A stretch of 64,000 bases of DNA from Meconema thalassinum (Eukaryota; Arthropoda; Insecta; Orthoptera; Tettigoniidae), in contig OX336389.2 of the NCBI GenBank assembly GCA_946902985.2, positions 1,010,569,441 through 1,010,633,440 of the forward strand, written 5' to 3'. The position numbers and the translations under genes were made by a program. Positions 32,226-42,570 of this stretch are shown here, in pieces. The notes beneath the pieces were generated by a model. That model made no database searches. It worked only from the letters and a program-made list of their open reading frames with translations, and was not told where the DNA came from. Within the stretch, counting starts at the first letter, position 1. Every line of letters begins with the position of its first letter.

Positions 32226-32518
32226 GCTTCCTTAGCTGTCTCCGCTTCTTTGATATCACCTAGGAAAGGGTCGGTGACCAAACCTATGAGCAAGTTTTTC
32301 GCGTCTTGATCTTTGCCCAGTTGGGCCTCGGAGTACTCTTCAACGGGTGTATCTTCTACCTCTCCTGTATCAGTCTTTCGTGGGAAACCTTGAACCGCGT
32401 CCCACAGACGCCTTGTTTGAAACAATGCCTTTGTTCGGGTGCTCCACGCTTCCCAATTGTCGTCCTGTAACCTCACTATTGCAACTACTCGCTCGCTGCT
32501 TCCCGTAGCTGCATCCAT
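32165..32518 (-). pseudogene. Copia gag N-terminus
   Basis: The frame starts MDAATGSSERVVAIVRLQDD, with NWEAWSTRTKALFQTRRLWD, the standard copia gag start (UBN2-like), and TAKEAWQNLL. After that the homologous reading shifts to the frame of 32225, so a frameshift lies near 32190-32225. The ATG at 32518 is about 190 bp inside the 5' LTR boundary. Confidence 0.88.
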
Positions 32519-32709
32519 GTTAGTATGTATACTTAAAATGAAGCGTACAAATAGTCCTCACAATAGAAAAATCGTCCTCAAAATTCACCAAAAACTATCT
32601 TCAATGCACACTTAACTGCCGTCCACATGTGCGCCCACATATCAACACCTTTTAACGACCGACATTCTCCCATCACAAAGTCCACACATTAACAGCAATA
32701 AGCGTTTAA

Positions 32710-32723
32710 CTGGGCTCATAACC
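32710..32723 (-). promoter_or_regulatory. Copia primer binding site (half-tRNA type)
   Basis: The minus strand reads 'ggttatgagcccag' directly next to the 5' LTR. It matches, with one mismatch, the anticodon-arm region of initiator methionine tRNA (GGTTATGGGCCCAG), the internal priming site used by copia. Confidence 0.8.
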
Positions 32724-32943
32724 TGTCATAAAATAATTAGCAAAAAAGGTTTACTAAATACAGTCCTAAACTCCAAATTGATGGGAGAAGAAACAAACAC
32801 CGACGTCCATTGGTCACAACCGGAAACAGACAGTTATATTCAAAAAGTACACATGACTTGTGTGGTATACAAAAACAAAAGAACACTGAGAAATACAAAA
32901 ACAAAAGAAACACACTATGAAAATTTGTGAATGCAAACTCACA
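32724..32943 (-). repeat. Copia 5' LTR
   Basis: This 220-bp LTR presumably holds the promoter of the element. It is followed by the TAATT duplication at 32944-32948. Three differences from the other LTR suggest a moderate age. Confidence 0.94.
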
Positions 32944-32948
32944 TAATT

Positions 32949-33836
32949 AACACAGCAATGTAGTCCCTGGTTAATTTGATTTGAAGTGGACCCTTGAATC
33001 ATGATCAATGATGGCATCTGGGTAGATGTCGGATAAGTGAGCAGTGGTTTTGGGTGTAGGGATAACGACAGAGGCAATATGATTGAGGAATGTGTCTAAG
33101 CTTTGAAATTCCCGATCTGTGCAGGTATGGTTATCGAGATGAGCCATGAGGAGAAAGTGGGGAAAGGCTTGAGCCACGTGGATGATAAATTCTTTGCCAT
33201 GGAGGACACGAGAGGGAAATTAGATGGAACAGATAAGTCTTTCGGGGAAATGAAATGGTAGGGTTGGAGATTGCACCCATATAGCCCTACAATCAATTAA
33301 ATTATCAGCTCACAGGAACATATAACCAGGGAGATATGCATGCTGAAGAAACATCTCATTGATCAACGCTGCATCCACATGATGCAAGTCGAAGGCATGT
33401 TTGCGAATATAAAAGGAATAGGCTTTATGAGTGAGTAGTGTAATGCAATTTGTAGTTTGTCTCTTACAATCTTGTATTACTATGATGGTTCTCAGATAAT
33501 GGCAAATCTGGAAATCTGAATGAATGTGAAGTGGGCAAATGAGCCCAAGTGTGATAGAAAGAAGCGATCTCCAAATATCTGTTGGGCAGCCATGTGGAGT
33601 TGCTCAAGAGTGAAGGGACATTGATAAGGTATATTATTTGTACTGAAATCATATCAAAAACAGATGAGATCCTCTATGGTGAAGGAGGGAAATTGGGACT
33701 GAGCTGAGAAGAGTAGGTGTGTCAATAGACCTGGTGGGTGCCACTGTCTCAGGCCTTTTGGGTATTAGTGCTGGATTGGCCTTGCATTTTCAGGAGTATG
33801 TTGGGTGCACATGTCATGGAACTGGTTGCACTGAAG
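32949..33836 (-). pseudogene. Old LINE endonuclease region
   Basis: Two overlapping frames (33296-33096 and 33177-32971) together read as a decayed apurinic-type endonuclease. They contain LPYHFISPKDLSVPSNFPLV-like residues, then LDNHTCTDREFQSLDTFLNH and PTPKTTAHLSDIYPDAIID. The pattern FQxLxxFL...PTxxxxxxSxxxDxII is the usual C-terminal half of LINE endonucleases. It sits between copia on the left and the Tc1 element on the right, both inserted into it. Confidence 0.6.
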
Positions 33837-33838
33837 TA

Positions 33839-35303
33839 CACACATCAAAAAAAGTTTTGCATCACCTCGGTTCCCAGATCTCCGGCATATAGACGTTGAC
33901 TGTGTATATTGTATCCAAGATACAGTCCCTTTGACTGTTCATAGATGTCACTAAAACTGCTCAAAGATGTAAACAACCATGCATGAGCAGGGCCTATTAG
34001 ACGGAGGGGGTACGACAGCCGATCAGTTCCAGTCATTCCACCAGGACGAAGGTACGCTGCTCATGTTGTCTGTAGTTCTACCATGCCTAGAAGGTCAATA
34101 CCGCAGTTCGATCGCGTCCGCATTGTTACTTTGTGTCAAGAAGGGCTCTCAACAAGGGAAGTTTCCAGGCGTCTCAGAGTGAACCAAAGCGATGTTGTTC
34201 GGACATGGAGGAGGTACAGAGATACAGGAACTGTCGATGACAGGCCTCGCTCAGGCCGCCCAAGGGCTACTACTGTAGTGGATGACCGCTACTTACGGAT
34301 TGCCGCTCGGAGGAACCCTGACAGCAATGCCACCATGTTGAATAATGCGTTTCGTTCAGCCACAGGACGTCGTGTTTCAACTCAAACTGTGCGCAATAGG
34401 CTGCATGATGCGCAACTTCACTCCCGACGTCCATGGCGAGGTCCAGCTTTGCAACCCCGACACCATGCAGCGCGGTACAGATGGGCCCAACAACATGCTG
34501 AATGGACCCCACGGAATTGGCATCACGTTCTCTTCACCGATGAGTGTCGCATATGCCTTCAACCAGACAATCGTCGGAGACGTGTTTGGAGGCACCCTGG
34601 TCAGGCTGAACGTCTTGGACACACTGTCCAGCGAGTGCAGCAAGGTGGTGGTTCCCTGATGTTTTGGGGTGGCATTATGTGGGGCCGACGTACGCCACTG
34701 GTGGTCATGGAAGGCTCCGAAACGGCTTTACGATACCTGAATGACATCCTCCGACCCATAGTGCAACCATATCGGCAGAATATTGGAGAGGCATTTGTCT
34801 TCATGGACGACAATTCTCGACCTCATCGTGCACATCTTGTGAATGCGTTCCTTCAAGATAACGACATCGCTCGACTACAGTGGCCAGCATGTTCGCCAGA
34901 CATGAACCCTATCGAACATGCCTGGGATATGTTGAAAAGGGCTGTTTATGGACGTCTTGACCCACCAACCACTCTGAGAGATTTACGCCGAATTGTCGTT
35001 GAGGAGTGGGACAATTTGGACCAACAGTGTCTTGATGAACTTGTGGATAGTATGCCACGGCGAATACAGGCATGCATCAATGCAAGAGGACGTGCTACTG
35101 GGTATTAGAGGTAGTGGTGTGTACTGCAATCTGGACCACAAATGCTGAAAGTCTAGCTGTATGATGGTACAACATGCAATGTGTGGGTCTCATGAGCAAT
35201 AAAACGAGCTGAAATGTTGTTTGTGTTGATCTCTATTCCCTTTGTATTTAACGGTTCCGGAACTCTTGGAACCGAGGTGATGCAAAACTTTTTTTGATGT
35301 GTG
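33839..35303 (+). mobile_element. Tc1-like DNA transposon, copy 2
   Basis: The element is 1465 bp, with TA at 33837-33838 and 35304-35305 and the same perfect 36-bp inverted repeats (33839-33874 and 35268-35303). About four substitutions separate it from copy 1 at 557-2021. It lies within the old minus-strand LINE. Confidence 0.97.
34083..35108 (+). CDS. Tc1-family transposase (DD34E), copy 2
   Basis: This 341-residue intact transposase has the same domain plan as copy 1: paired helix-turn-helix, GRPR at 58-61, and the catalytic residues D153, D243 and E278. It differs at residue 182 (V for A, in HTVQRVQQ) and near 296 (PPTTLRDL for PPTPLRDL). The A at 182 is just after the first catalytic block; neither change touches the triad. 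Two intact, nearly identical sources in one window suggest a recently active family. Confidence 0.96.
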   Translation: MPRRSIPQFDRVRIVTLCQEGLSTREVSRRLRVNQSDVVRTWRRYRDTGTVDDRPRSGRPRATTVVDDRYLRIAARRNPDSNATMLNNAFRSATGRRVSTQTVRNRLHDAQLHSRRPWRGPALQPRHHAARYRWAQQHAEWTPRNWHHVLFTDECRICLQPDNRRRRVWRHPGQAERLGHTVQRVQQGGGSLMFWGGIMWGRRTPLVVMEGSETALRYLNDILRPIVQPYRQNIGEAFVFMDDNSRPHRAHLVNAFLQDNDIARLQWPACSPDMNPIEHAWDMLKRAVYGRLDPPTTLRDLRRIVVEEWDNLDQQCLDELVDSMPRRIQACINARGRATGY

Positions 35304-35305
35304 TA

Positions 35306-35964
35306 GTTACTCAGTTTTTGGGCACCTCCTGGCGTAGTGTGAGCTGGTTGGGAGCAGTGACTGCATCGCAGTGGTTCCCAGCATTGTTCCTTCGGATGGT
35401 CATTATATTTCAGGCACCGGTTACAACAAATTGAATGGTGGTGATACCTCCATAGGTAGATGCCTGGGGTTAGGAGTTGGTCTACCTCCTACAAGATGGC
35501 TAAGAGAATCCTCACCATCCAGGTTGGCCCATCAGCCTTGTATATGCAAAATGCTTTATGTACATCGATGTTTTCAGCGTGAAGTTCTTGTGCCGCCTCC
35601 TCTTTGAGATCAGGGCCAACGCCCCAGATCACTCGCATGAGAACCCGTGGCTGTCTTCGGGGAGAGGGGGAGCCACAGCTGGGTGTTGTCAGGCTTTGAG
35701 GGGTTCTGCGTTCATGTTTCAATTAAGTAGTCGAACAACGTCAGTGCTATGAAACACTATGGCTGTGGCGTCGTTGACTTTGATGTAGATGCCATTTGTT
35801 GTAGAGGTAGCGAGAGGTAGTGAGACCAAGTATGCAACAAAGTGCATCAATAAACTGATAGCGATTGGTGAAAGTGTGTCCTCAAAATAGGAACATCTGT
35901 TTGTACATAGGCTCAGAGGTCTTGACCGCTTACGAGGAGAGATTTGATGAGGTTGCACGTGTAG
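35306..35964 (-). pseudogene. Old LINE ORF1 (gag-like) fragment
   Basis: The minus frame 35722-35489 reads RRQPRVLMRVIWGVGPDLKE, then EAAQELHAENIDVHKAFCIY and GPTWMVRILLA. This has the layout of the RNA-recognition-like part of LINE ORF1 proteins of the R1/Jockey type, followed by a decayed proline-rich segment. A frame break is present on both sides. It belongs, by order and strand, with the endonuclease piece left of the Tc1 copy. Confidence 0.55.
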
Positions 35965-35966
35965 TA

Positions 35967-36677
35967 CAGTGAGTCTGTCTCACGACTCGGCCGGCCGGCG
36001 CGCCCAGCTTATCTGCCTCCCGTTGATTCATCACTCCCCGCTCGGTATAGCATAGCAATAAGAACAAAACAGCACTTGGCTCACTTTATCTGTGCATGAC
36101 ATGAGATAGCAATTAAAATTTAGAAAGTAAGAATTAATGAACTAAGGTCGTACCTTATGACAGGAGATGTTGGAAATGTTCTCCTCCTACATCCACACAT
36201 TTCTGGCATCGTCTTAGGAAACTCCGATTCACACGCATAAGTTTGTCTTCCGTAATTGAGGCTATTTCTCTCCCAATATGTTCTGCGATTTCATTTACTT
36301 TTTCTTTGTTAAGTACACGTTTTTTAACACTTCGCTTCTTATCAATTTGTTTACGAGCTTCCGCACGGTCTCTCTATGTGGAGGTCGCACACCTGGAAAA
36401 TGTGTTATGAAAAGTTTAACGACTTCCCTGCAAGACTCTGTTTTCACATAATTATCGTACATAAATACCCTTTCCTCTACCGTGTACACACGTGGAGGCA
36501 TTATGAGAATTATACACACAACTTGAGAATAGTTGGAGCGACAGATGAACACTAAATACACGTTATAAGCATGAACCAGAACTGCAAAGTGCGCACTGTA
36601 TAACAGGAAGTGATCAGTCAACGGGAGGCAGATAAGCTTGGTGCGCTGGCCGGCCGAGTCGTGAGACAGACTCACTG
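35967..36677 (-). mobile_element. Mariner-type MITE (deleted transposon)
   Basis: The element is 711 bp, bounded by TA (35965-35966 and 36678-36679). Long GC-rich inverted repeats of about 65 bp begin CAGTGAGTCTGTCTCACGAC and end near 'ctcccgttga'. The interior holds the N-terminal start and the C-terminal end of one transposase, with the catalytic middle deleted. Confidence 0.92.
36135..36502 (-). pseudogene. Internally deleted mariner-like transposase
   Basis: From the ATG at 36502 the frame reads MPPRVYTVEERVFMYDNYVK and continues FPGVRPPHRETVRKLVNKL, a helix-turn-helix start of the DUF4817 type used to bind transposon ends. Shortly after LTKKK it stops. Downstream (about 36230-36150) another frame reads KLMRVNRSFLRRCQKCVDVG then HFQHLLS and a stop, the usual C terminus of this transposase group. 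The D,D,D core between them is gone, so it needs another source of transposase. Confidence 0.75.
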
Positions 36678-36853
36678 TAGCAGTGGTTGGAGTGAAATGG
36701 GTTATTGTACTAGTGGCTGGGAATGGTGCAGTGATGCTGTTGCTGGTTAAGCAATGTACGTTCTATGCTGCAGTGGATGTTGAATTCCATCACCCATCCC
36801 CTCATGAATGTGTTGACGAGATTGGTGTGTCTTGACTTCAATGTCGGAAGCAT

Positions 36854-37184
36854 CGGCTTTTAGTGCCGGGAGTGTCCGAGGACATGTTCGACTCGCCCGA
36901 GTTTCTAGCTGCTTCTATGCAGACACCCATGGGGTAAGCTACAAGTACCGTCGCGTGTGGAGTGTTGCCTGGGGAGGAAAGTGTGAATGTAAGGATGAGG
37001 AATTGGAAGGTAGCGGCTGTGGCCTATAGTTAGGGACCAACCCCAGCGTTTGCCTGGAAGGATGAAGGGAAACCACAGAAGACCATCTTCAAGGTTGCCG
37101 GCGGGGGGATTCAAACCTCCTTGCCTCCCGGATATGAGCGACTGCCTTCAGCTACGCCGTAACGACCACGGCTAACTCACCCGG
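36854..37184 (-). mobile_element. tRNA-derived SINE (second family), copy 2
   Basis: It is collinear with 2664-3008 over its length, including the 'ggcctatagttagggaccaacccc' core and the reversed tRNA head. In this copy the B box is mutated ('ggattcaaacc'). Flanking duplication is not clear, so it is the older copy. Confidence 0.8.
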
Positions 37185-37755
37185 TGGAGTTTGAAGTACT
37201 AATGGGGCAATGCCAAATGAAAACCTCTAGTCGGAGCTTGGGAGGTTTACGGACGTTTTTTTTCTTTGCGTTTTAGGGATGGCTCCCTTGGGAGTAGCTT
37301 GTTTTGATCCACCATTTGATTTACGTCTTGGCAAATCTTTACCTCCCATGAGGTAAGAAAATGAGGACTGAAGAGAGAAAGAGTCTGTATTCAATAAGGA
37401 TTAGAAATTTGGTGAACAGGTAAGTGCTTTAGGTACACAGTGTGTTCAATAGAAATAAAGGGAAGGATTCTCTAGCTGCAAGCTAGGGGGAAGGAAAGGT
37501 GGTCTGTGATGAGGTAAGCTGATCAGCAAGGGGAAGAAGTGGGCGCACTAGCAGAAAAACTCTAAAACTATGGACGAACATCCTAAACACCAAAAGGGGT
37601 AATGCCAACTTACACAAGGAGAAGAGAGGAAAAGCAGGGTACCAGCAGAAGGTAGAGAAAGGTAAGGTAAGAAAATTAGGAATTGTAGAAGCTGAGTCCA
37701 TCTATGCACATATGAGGTTGACCTCCTGGTAGGCTTTATAACAGTGTAAGTTAAT
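37185..37755 (-). pseudogene. Old LINE ORF1 start and leader
   Basis: From an ATG at 37349 the minus strand reads MGGKDLPRRKSNGGSKQATP and GAIPKTQRKKTSVNLPSSD before a stop. This basic, low-complexity peptide fits the N terminus of a LINE ORF1. It is upstream, on the same strand, of the ORF1 fragment at 35489-35722, with a SINE and a MITE between them. The rest of the stretch shows no credible frame. This is an inference from order and composition. Confidence 0.4.
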
Positions 37756-37868
37756 GGGTGGTGTGAATAAAAATGAGTCAAAGCTCGTGAGCGTATGCTC
37801 AGTGAGTGCCCGAGTGTCTGACTGCCAATGAGCTTCTACTCCGCATTTCTGGTGAATAAGAATGTGGA

Positions 37869-39052
37869 GTGCAAGCACAGCGTACACTCAAGCGTCTGGA
37901 GCAGCCACTCGGTGACATTGTTCAAGGCCGTACACGTGTCGTGCAATATGATGCTGACTCCCGATGTTTGAAAGACAATGTTGAATTCCAGTCCGCTTTC
38001 GTCTCAATTTTGAAGGAACATCCAATTCTTCTGTTTTCGAAGTCTCAGCTACCGGATACAAAGCACAAGAAAACAAGGGCAATAAATGCAGTTCAGTGTG
38101 ATTTACTTAAAAAATTTAATTTAAATCTTTCGGTCCAACAGCTGTATAAAAAATTACAAAACTTAAAACCAAGGTTAAAATGTAAAATAGATTTAAAGCG
38201 TACGGGCAACAAATCCATAACGTTAAAAGATTGGGAGAAACAGCTGATGAGTCTCAGGCAGGGGAAGGATAACCCAACCATCAGCCGTCTAAAAGGTAGG
38301 AAATAATAACCTAAAAATTACGGCATTAATAAATAATAATTTAATAAATTTAGGAAATTTGAATCATGTAAATAACAAAACTTAATTATCATGAAAATAA
38401 TATATTAACAATTGACAATTAACAACAATTGAAAGCATATTTCAGGAGCAAGATCTGCAGGAGCTGTCCTCATTTCGACTTGCAGCAGAAGCGACAGTGA
38501 AAACCTGAATGGTAAGGCAATTATATAAATACAGTACTAATTAGTTGCGGAAGATAGAATTTATTTAAAATATTATGCAATGCTATCTTTCTATTGTCTA
38601 TAGTAATTTATATATATTATTATTTTTAAGGGGGAGCGGTCACTACTCCGATTATGGAATATGGAGACATTTCATCACATGATGATGAAGTTAATGCAGG
38701 GGCCCCTACATCATCAGTGGTAAATCCTAGCACACCACCACCACCACCACCAGCGAGAGTACCGGTAGCTAATAGGCAATTGCTGGAAGATGAAACAGAG
38801 CAAACAAGGAAACTAAATAACAGTGAACTGCAAAGGTTGGTGCTGTTAAAGCAATTGAAGGTTTTAGAGCAAAAACATAAGGTGTTGCTATTGCAGGAGA
38901 AACAGCTGAAGCTAATAGAAAGTGATATGGAAAGAAAAAGGCAACGGGAAACAGCAAGGGAAATAAACACAGGAAGAGAGAGGAAAAGAGAAAGAGAGGA
39001 ACAAGTGATGGATTGTGAAGGGGCTGAGAGTATGATCTATCATCAGATGTGA
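37869..39052 (+). CDS. Myb/SANT-like protein, three exons
   Basis: Exons 37869-38295, 38446-38511 and 38631-39052 join in frame across two GT-AG introns (gtagga...tttcag and gtaagg...tttaag). Exon 1 gives DNVEFQSAFVSILKEHPILL, then KKTRAINAVQCDLLKKFNLN and LYKKLQNLKPRLK, a Myb/SANT-like trihelix. It ends with a linker ISRLKGARSAGA formed by the splice. Exon 3 begins GGAVTTPIMEYGDIS, has a proline run (STPPPPPPARVP), then a strongly charged coiled coil (LKVLEQKHKVLLLQEKQLKL) to a stop. Such proteins accompany Harbinger transposases as DNA-binding partners; that role here is inferred. No ATG is in frame in exon 1 before residue about 130, so the true start, or an upstream exon, is unresolved. 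Confidence 0.7.
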
Positions 39053-39164
39053 TCTTTAACTATATTTACTTTGCTTTTATCTATTTATTTTATATTTTTA
39101 TCATTTCAAATGATCTTGTCGACTTTGCCGTTATGCTTGGGTCTAACGATATGCGAGACGGAGA

Positions 39165-39262
39165 CGGAAGTGACATCATGCAGCCGTGCGGGAAGTGACG
39201 TCATGCAGCTGCGCGGGAAGCAAGTGAGTGACGTCATGCAGCCACGCGGGAAGCAGAAGCTA
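39165..39262 (+). repeat. Short tandem repeat with TGACGTCA palindromes
   Basis: About three imperfect units of the type 'tgacgtcatgcagc' plus 'gcgggaag' occur. Two hold the exact palindrome TGACGTCA, the cAMP-response-element core, and one reads TGACATCA. Regulatory use is only a possibility. Confidence 0.6.
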
Positions 39263-39510
39263 ATGGTTATTGGAGTCTGTTGAAAGAGTCCTGGGGCGAC
39301 GAGCAACCTGGGGCTTTGAGTGAAGCGAACACAAGAATACAGGGTGACTTCTAAAGAGATATTCAAGATGCCATATAAGAATACAGGGTGCCTCCTAAAG
39401 AGGTGTGCAGGATGTCAGAGCAAAATACAGTACAAGATGCCAGATAACAATACAGGGTGACTCCTAAAGAGATATACAAGATGCCAGATAAGAATACAAG
39501 GTGACTCTTA

Positions 39511-40258
39511 GGCCCGTTCTTACAATCTCCGGTTAAATCTTTACTGGCACTTTTACGGCAAGTTTACTGGAACTCGATTCTTACAATACCCGGTTAGCGA
39601 CAAACTGGCAGTAAAATAAGCCTTAACCGGCAGTGAACTTTACCGTAGGATTCTCCTCCCGTAAACTGCTTTACTGCTAGATTTTCTATTATAATCACGA
39701 CGCCAGCTGATTACATACATCGTCATTACGCCTAGAATTATCCGTAAATACATGGGTTTCGTAAATGCTGATGCTGTTCAAAGGAGGAGACGAAAAGTAT
39801 ATAAGAATCGAAGTGATTATTACGAGGAGTTAGATGATCAAGACTTTTTTTTAGACTATTCCGTTTGACGAAGCTTTTTCTCTTGAGGCCTTTATTTGTC
39901 TCATTTGTAGATAATTGTCCTTCCATATCTAATATTTCTCTTTATAATCGTAACATAACAAACAGATTGCGCCATGAACACAGATCAAGATCAAGGAATA
40001 TCAAAATATATATTTATTATTTACTCCCTGACGCTGATCCACTCATGCCAACTATTGAGAGGTATCAAGAAATCTGCAAATCGAACCAGAAATATGTACC
40101 AACTGTTGAAAACTATGCGCAGATCTGCTAACCTACCGTAAACATTAACCGGAACATGGTAAGAAGGATCGAATGTTTACCGGGACTTTACTCCCACCGT
40201 AAAGCCAACTGTCAGTTAGAGTTTACTGACACTTTACTGGTGATTGTAAGAACGGACC
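39511..40258 (+). mobile_element. Harbinger-type MITE
   Basis: This 748-bp element has terminal inverted repeats GG(C/T)CCGTTCTTACAATC and a TTA target duplication (39508-39510 and 40259-40261), the TWA pattern of PIF/Harbinger. It landed in one unit of the minisatellite (ctc-TTA-aag). Inside are the remains of a transposase N terminus. Confidence 0.9.
39752..39868 (+). pseudogene. Harbinger transposase N-terminal remnant
   Basis: The frame reads MGFVNADAVQRRRRKVYKNR then DYYEELDDQDFFLDYSV before a TGA. This resembles the start of Harbinger nucleases (basic stretch followed by a D/E-rich, FxxxYR-like segment). The downstream frame is broken and the catalytic domain is missing. Confidence 0.6.
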
Positions 40259-41089
40259 TTAAAGAGGTGTACAAAATGGCAGAGAAGAATACAGGGTGAC
40301 TCCTAAAGAGGTGCACAAGATGTCAGACAAGAATACAGGGTGCCTCCTAAAGAGGTGTGCAGGATGTCAGAGCAAAATACAGTACAAGATGCCAGATAAG
40401 AATACAGGGTGACTCATAAAGAGATATACAAGGTGACTCTCAAAGAGGTGTACAAGATGGCAGAGAAGAATACAGGGTGACCCCTAAAGAGGTGCACAAG
40501 ATGTCAGACAAGATTACAGGGTGACTCCTAAAGAGGTGTACAAGATGTCACACAAGAATATAGGGTGACTCCTAAAGAGGTGTACAAGATGTCACACAAG
40601 AATACAGGGTAACTCCTAAAGAGATATACAAGATGCCAGATAAGAATACAAGGTGACTCTTAAAGAGGTGTACAAGATGGCAGAGAAGAATACAGGGTGA
40701 CTCTTAAAGAAGTGCACAAGATGTCAGACAAGAATACAGGGTGACTCCTAGAGAGGTGTACAAGATGTCACACAAGAATACAGGGTGGCTTCTAAAGAGA
40801 CATACAAGATGCCAGATCAGAATACAGGGTGCCTCCTAAAGAAGTGTGCAGGATGTCAGAGCAAATTACAGGGTGACACTTAACGAGGTGTACAGTATGT
40901 TAGATTCAATTCAAATTCAGGGTGACCCTTAAAGAGGTTTGCGAGATATCAGATTCAAATAATGGGTGACTCTTAAAGAGTTGTAAAAGATGTCAGACTC
41001 AAATACAGGGTGACCCTTAAAGAGGTGCCCGCACGGGAAGCCTAAGTTAATGGGTAATGGAGTCTGTTGAAAGAGTCCTGAGCCTTTCT

Positions 41090-41545
41090 AACATGTGTAG
41101 CATGCGTTATCTGAAATGATATAATGTCTAGTCTTTCAGACTGGCTGTAATTTTTTTATTTTATTTATTTGATTTATTTCATTTTTTATTTATTTTATTT
41201 GTTTGATTTATTTCATTTATTTTATTTATTTGGTTTATTTCATTTATTTATTTTATATGTTTGATTTATTTAATTTATTTGGTTTATTTCATTTATTTAT
41301 TTTTTGTTTTTTAATTTTATTTCATTTCTTTTATCTATTTTATTTGTTCAATTTATTTCATTTATTTTACTTGTTTATTTGGTTTATTTCATTTATTTTT
41401 ATTTTATTTGTTTGATTTGTAATTTAGAATTTCTGTATTCCCTTGTTTTTCTGCTATGCAATAAATGATGATGATTTTTGTATTTATTTCATTTGTTTGA
41501 TTTATTTTATTTGCTTCATTTATTGTATTTACCGGTACCAGTATT
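41090..41545. repeat. T-rich low-complexity tract
   Basis: Long runs of 'tttatttgatttatttcat' and variants make a (TTTAT/TTTGAT)n block. Frames across it are artefacts of composition, giving only F, I, Y and L. Confidence 0.9.
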
Positions 41546-42570
41546 TAATTTTTAGCCTACTTTTCACATTTTGCAAAAATGAGGAAAAAGTCTGTCTGTG
41601 TGTGTGTGCCCCTCCCCCCCCCCCCCCTATCAACTCCAAAACGGCTGCAGTAATCGAAATTTGGTATGAGTAAAGATCTATACCTGAATATCTCAATCCC
41701 ATATTTTAAAATGATAAAATGATGTCAGTGCTACCAACTGCTGAAAAACAGCACTTGAAATTTGAGCTCCATGTTGGATATCTTGGAAGGTATGCATGGC
41801 AGCTATTCCAAAATTGGCACACATATAGATAATAATATTTCCAGGAGGCCATATATGGCCTGAATGATTATAATCTTGTTGATAGGTCCAATTTTTAAAT
41901 GCATATAACTTCTACACTATCAATTGGATTTCAACCAAATTTCGTATGTAATATGTGTACATAAACAGATATGACTGGGCGTAATCTCAAGAGCCAGCAG
42001 GGCTGTTAATAAATGCTGTCTCTATTTTTTTTACCCTAATATCAATATATCAGAAAGTACGCAAGCCAACAGCTCTAATATTTGCACACGTAAAGTACCT
42101 GTCATTCTAGATTAATTTGGAGTAACTAATATAAGTCAATACTGCCAACATGATTCTAAGCTTGCTGATAGGTCCAATTTTAAAATACATGTAACTTCTA
42201 TTGTCTTCATGACAACGCATAACTCCCTCCTTTCAGGGTTGCCAATCTAGCTCCCCCCACTAAATATAGTTATTTTTTAAAAATCCAACCTAGCGAGGCA
42301 ATCCGCTTTCTTTCGTTTCTTAGCGGGAGGAAGGTTTTACATAAATTAATGTAGTTTTATTTAATTCAAAATAAAATGTTTTAATAAGGACCTAGGAAAT
42401 GCATTAACACTAATTTTGAGACCGTTAATTTTTTGAGTGTGAGATAGCAGAGTTGCTGAATATTACTATGTCCAGCAATTCCCGAAATTACGGTTATCCC
42501 CCAGTTAACTATAACCCCTCCCATTGGTCCATCTTGGCTACGCTACTGGTTTGGAGTCACCTACTGAGCT
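41546..42570. other. Unassigned non-coding part of the TIR element
   Basis: A C-run (about 41607-41627) precedes 'caaaacggctgcagtaatcg', a phrase common in interspersed insect repeats. Two related blocks ('gataggtccaattttt...catataacttct') lie near 41880 and 42165. I see no gene. Confidence 0.5.

Larger units (their letters stand above)
19716..32943 (-). mobile_element. Copia LTR retrotransposon with nested gypsy
   Basis: Two 220-bp LTRs (19716-19935 and 32724-32943) begin TGTCATAAAATAATTAGC and end GCAAACTCACA. They differ at three positions that I can see. The 5-bp TAATT is duplicated at 19711-19715 and 32944-32948. On the minus strand the order is gag, protease, integrase, RT, RNase H, as in Ty1/copia. 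A gypsy element (20386-28546) interrupts the RNase H region with GTAC duplication. The coding region has several frameshifts and stops, so this copy is dead. Confidence 0.95.
39334..41035 (+). repeat. 44-bp minisatellite
   Basis: A unit like 'gaatacagggtgactcctaa' + 'agaggtgtacaagatgtcag' + 'acaa' (44 bp) recurs about twenty times, with subtypes (gagatatac, ggtgtgcagg). The array is split by a Harbinger MITE at 39511-40258. A direct repeat containing 'ggagtctgttgaaagagtcctg' lies outside each end (about 39270 and 41065). Confidence 0.9.

Noticed and set aside
39334..41035. Possible CRISPR-like array
   Set aside because: Units are contiguous 44-bp tandem repeats without unique spacers and there are no cas genes; it is a eukaryotic minisatellite.
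41203..41673. Hydrophobic 70-76 residue frames (IYFIYLVYFIYLF type)
   Set aside because: Produced by the T-rich low-complexity tract; not membrane proteins.
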